Origin: Bacteroidota bacterium
Lineage (GTDB): Bacteria > Bacteroidota > Bacteroidia > Cytophagales > Cyclobacteriaceae
Assembly: GCA_018267215.1 (NCBI GenBank)
Contig: JAFDYX010000013.1
Coordinates: forward strand, 46,685-110,684
Direction: 5' to 3'
Length of the DNA stretch: 64,000 nt
The notes under the pieces are model-generated. The model did no database searches and was not told the DNA's origin. It saw only the letters and a program-made list of their open reading frames with translations. Below are positions 61,251 through 64,000 of the stretch, in pieces. Every line of letters begins with the position of its first letter. The stretch's first letter is position 1. The position numbers and the translations under genes were made by a program.

Positions 61251-63767
61251 TTAAATATTTTCCGGTGTTGGTTCTTGTGCTTCTCCATTAGGTTCTATGT
61301 CGCCATCAATTTTTTGTATTTTTTCTACTGATGAAATGGCATCGTCTTCGTTCAGTTTAATCAGCCTCACCCCTTGTGTGGCGCGCCCCATCACCCGGAG
61401 TTCGGCCACGCTGATACGGATACTAATACCCGATTTATTAATAATCATCAGATCGTCATTGTCAACCACTTCTTTGATAGCAACAAGCTTGCCTGTTTTT
61501 TCGGTTACGTTGATAGTCTTCACGCCTTTTCCGCCTCTTCGTGTAATACGGTAGTCGCCAATATCAGAGCGTTTGCCATATCCTTTTTCTGACACCACCA
61601 ACAGGTTGGCATCTTCGCGCGAAATGCACACCATACCAATCACTTTGTCTTGCTCGTTTTCAAGCGTAGCGCCTTTTACACCGGCTGCTGTTCTGCCCAT
61701 GGGGCGCACATCGCTTTCATCGAAATGTACGGCCTTGCCTTCGCTCTTGGCAATGATAATGTGATTGCTGCCGTTGGTGAGGGCGGCCGTCAGCAGGCGG
61801 TCACCTTCGTGCACGGTAATGGCTGTAATGCCGTTGGCGCGTGGCCGCGAGTAGGCCTCCAGCGAAGTCTTTTTGATGATCCCCTTCTCGGTACAGAGGA
61901 TGACGAAGGTGTTGTTCAGGTAATCTTGGTCTTCCAGTGTTTTCAGGTTCAGCACCGCCCGCACGTTGTCGCCCGGCTCAATGCTGAGCAGGTTTTGAAT
62001 AGCACGGCCCTTCGATGTTTTGTTGCCTTCGGGTATTTCGTATGCTTTCTTCCAATATACTTTTCCAAACTCGGTAAAGATCAGCAGGTAGTTGTGCGCC
62101 TTGGCCACAAACAGGTGCTCGGTGAAGTCGTCTTCTTTGGTGGCCACAGCTTTCGAGCCGATCCCTCCACGACCCTGTGTGCGGTATTCTGAAAGCAGCG
62201 TGCGCTTTACATACCCTTGGTTGGAGATGGTGATCACCATCTCTTCGTTGGGGATCATGTCTTCTACCGTAATGTCTTCTTCGTTGTGTACGATCTGCGT
62301 TCTGCGGCTGTCGCCATAGCGCTCTTTCATTTCGGCAAGCTCGCCTTTGATGATATTCATCCGCACGGCCTCGCTGCCCAAAATTTCGTTCAGGCGGGCA
62401 ATCAACTCTTTTACTTCTTTGTATTCGTTCTGGATTTTCTCGCGCTCCAAGCCGGTCAGCCGTTGCAGGCGCATTTCCAAAATAGCCTTGGCTTGAATTT
62501 CTGAGAGCTTAAAATTCTCCATCAGTCCTGCTTTGGCCACCTCAGGGTCTTTAGAGTTGCGGATCAAGGCAATCACTTCATCTAAATGATCTAAAGCAAT
62601 CAGGTAGCCTTCCAAAATATGGGCGCGCTTCTCGGCTTCGTCCAACTCAAATTTCGTTCTGCGCACCACCACCTCATGACGATGGTCAACAAAGTGCACG
62701 ATCAGGTCTTTCAGGTTCAATGTCTGCGGGCGGCCTTTTACCAGCGCCACGTTGTTCACACCAAATGAAGATTGAAGTTGTGTGTATTTAAACAGGTTAT
62801 TGAGTACAATATTCGGAATGGCATCTTTCTTCAGATCATACACTACGCGGAAGCCCTCGCGGTCAGATTCATCGCGTATGTCGCTGATGCCTTCAATTTT
62901 CTTTTCGTTGATCAGCACGGCTGTGCGTTCGATCATCTGTGCCTTGTTCACCTGATAGGGGATTTCTGTGGCCACAATCTGCTCGCGACCGTTGGCAGTC
63001 GTTACGATTTCCGCTTTCGCGCGAACGACAATCCTTCCCCTGCCCGTTAAAAATGCTTCCTGAATTCCCTGGTAGCCATAAATAATTCCACCCGTTGGGA
63101 AGTCAGGCCCCTGCACTAATTTCATCAACTCGGGAATGGTGATCTCACGGTTGTCAATGTAGGCCATGATGCCATCTACTACCTCACTCAGGTTGTGCGG
63201 GGGCATGTTGGTGGCCATGCCCACAGCAATGCCCGATGAACCGTTGATGAGCAGGTTAGGGATTTTGGCCGGCAATACGGATGGTTCCGAGTTTTGGTCG
63301 TCATAGGTAGGCTGAAAGTCAACCGTGTTTTTGTTGATGTCGGCCAGCAGTTCTTCGGCAATCCTGCGCAGGCGCGCTTCGGTGTAGCGCATGGCTGCGG
63401 GCGGGTCGCCATCCACCGACCCGAAGTTTCCCTGCCCGTCCACCAACATGTAGCGCATGCTCCAGTCTTGTGCCATGCGCACCATGGTATCGTAAATGGA
63501 GGCATCGCCATGCGGATGGTATTTACCCATCACATCACCCACGATGCGAGCCGATTTTTTATAGGGGCGGTTGTAGTTTACGCCCAACTCCAGCATGCCG
63601 TACAGCACGCGCCTGTGCACGGGCTTGAGGCCATCGCGCACATCGGGAAGGGCACGCGAAATGATGACCGACATTGAATAATCAATGTAGGCGCCACGCA
63701 TTTCGTCTTCAATATTAATGGGGATGATGGACTGTCTTTCGAGGGAATCTCCTGTGTTTTCTGCCAC
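61251..63767 (-). CDS. gyrA: DNA gyrase subunit A
   Basis: An 838-residue topoisomerase subunit that breaks and rejoins DNA during negative supercoiling. The catalytic Tyr is Tyr128 in [10 protein letters not shown]. The quinolone-determining segment reads [20 protein letters not shown], with Ala89-Ser90 where E. coli has Ser83-Ala84. The C-terminal beta-pinwheel carries a GyrA-box-like QGRGGIG. The start is GTG at 63767 (MAENTGDS). The TPR gene follows 42 bp downstream. Confidence 0.96.
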   Translation of the reverse strand: MAENTGDSLERQSIIPINIEDEMRGAYIDYSMSVIISRALPDVRDGLKPVHRRVLYGMLELGVNYNRPYKKSARIVGDVMGKYHPHGDASIYDTMVRMAQDWSMRYMLVDGQGNFGSVDGDPPAAMRYTEARLRRIAEELLADINKNTVDFQPTYDDQNSEPSVLPAKIPNLLINGSSGIAVGMATNMPPHNLSEVVDGIMAYIDNREITIPELMKLVQGPDFPTGGIIYGYQGIQEAFLTGRGRIVVRAKAEIVTTANGREQIVATEIPYQVNKAQMIERTAVLINEKKIEGISDIRDESDREGFRVVYDLKKDAIPNIVLNNLFKYTQLQSSFGVNNVALVKGRPQTLNLKDLIVHFVDHRHEVVVRRTKFELDEAEKRAHILEGYLIALDHLDEVIALIRNSKDPEVAKAGLMENFKLSEIQAKAILEMRLQRLTGLEREKIQNEYKEVKELIARLNEILGSEAVRMNIIKGELAEMKERYGDSRRTQIVHNEEDITVEDMIPNEEMVITISNQGYVKRTLLSEYRTQGRGGIGSKAVATKEDDFTEHLFVAKAHNYLLIFTEFGKVYWKKAYEIPEGNKTSKGRAIQNLLSIEPGDNVRAVLNLKTLEDQDYLNNTFVILCTEKGIIKKTSLEAYSRPRANGITAITVHEGDRLLTAALTNGSNHIIIAKSEGKAVHFDESDVRPMGRTAAGVKGATLENEQDKVIGMVCISREDANLLVVSEKGYGKRSDIGDYRITRRGGKGVKTINVTEKTGKLVAIKEVVDNDDLMIINKSGISIRISVAELRVMGRATQGVRLIKLNEDDAISSVEKIQKIDGDIEPNGEAQEPTPENI

Positions 63768-63804
63768 TGTAAAATCGAGTTAAAAAAGGTAAAAAATTGA
63801 GCCC

Positions 63805-63812
63805 CGAAGGTA
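63805..63812 (-). promoter_or_regulatory. Possible -7 box of gyrA (TACCTTCG)
   Basis: On the minus strand TACCTTCG differs from TAnnTTTG at one base and lies 37 bp before the GTG start. Tentative. Confidence 0.3.
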
Positions 63813-63880
63813 ATGAAAAAGCGCGGTATTTTGGTGCTGAAAATAACTCTGTATTGTGTTATTTTTTGATAATTTTCCCC

Positions 63881-63986
63881 TGGCGCAAGCGTCACGCTTG
63901 TGCCCCAGATTGGATAAAGTATAAAACCTCTACTGGCCTTCACTTGCGCAAGCATCCTTGCCTGGCGTAAGCATCCCGCTTGTGCC
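63881..63986. repeat. Cluster of short palindromic repeats at the window edge
   Basis: Two 24-bp copies (63881-63904 and 63963-63986) share about 21 positions and a core of GGCGCAAGCG/CGCTTGTGCC, a near-perfect inverted repeat. A third, damaged copy lies at about 63945-63962. They resemble REP-like elements that sit in intergenic DNA. The rest of this 233-bp stretch beyond gyrA shows no gene. Confidence 0.65.
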
Positions 63987-64000
63987 TTCCCTACTCTGGC

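Overview
The window is a chromosomal segment of a Bacteroidota bacterium, most likely of the Cytophagales. The grounds are TAnnTTTG promoter boxes, near absence of Shine-Dalgarno sequences, a SiaB/SiaC signalling pair, DUF3078 and DUF4369 proteins, a saccharopine dehydrogenase of Bacteroidota type, and the alaS-M23-MerR-dprA neighbourhood. Most of it is housekeeping DNA with dense, short operons. I see no prophage, CRISPR array, rRNA operon or replication origin.

Layout. 1-713: 3' end of a penicillin acylase family gene and a small membrane protein. 798-1390: tRNA-Ser(GCT), tRNA-Arg(TCT) and tRNA-Pro(TGG), the last preceded by two tandem partial copies carrying a palindrome. 1783-11131: DoxX, glycerolipid genes (acyltransferase, gpsA), HIT protein, greA, pentapeptide protein, mgtE, rsmA, pdxA, TerB-like protein. 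11228-18546: DUF177-rpmF, fabH, efp-accB-accC and accA (fatty-acid start-up and translation), interrupted by a dead insertion sequence at about 15.8-16.7 kb. 18602-24507: TlpA-like thioredoxin, gatB, a PIN toxin-antitoxin pair, alaS. 24620-30542: two M23 peptidases, MerR regulator, dprA, HMG-CoA lyase, murB and a 21-residue lysine-rich protein. 30699-37698: DUF3078 protein, receiver protein, LysM transglycosylase, O-methyltransferase, M16 peptidase, saccharopine dehydrogenase, cytidine deaminase.

37802-50173 is the most interesting part: ten genes on one strand. They encode CheR, a stand-alone CheB catalytic domain, a membrane GAF protein, a large sensor ending in a SpoIIE-type phosphatase, a SiaB-like kinase, a SiaC-like phosphoprotein with the predicted acceptor Thr68, an ABCG-type transporter fused to an N-terminal TerB-like domain, a lipoprotein, a small secreted protein, and a sigma-54 response regulator with no DNA-binding domain. 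It looks like a SiaABC partner switch in which the diguanylate cyclase output of the Pseudomonas system is replaced, at least locally, by an ABC transporter, and to which receptor-modification enzymes have been added without any CheA, CheW or chemoreceptor.

50181-64000: a 37-residue lipoprotein, LuxE-like protein, a lipoprotein, a fused E1 alpha-beta 2-oxoacid dehydrogenase, alanine dehydrogenase, an AsmA-like giant, polysaccharide deacetylase, TPR protein, gyrA, and short palindromic repeats at the edge. HMG-CoA lyase, saccharopine dehydrogenase, alanine dehydrogenase and the E1 fusion together suggest an amino-acid-degrading heterotroph.
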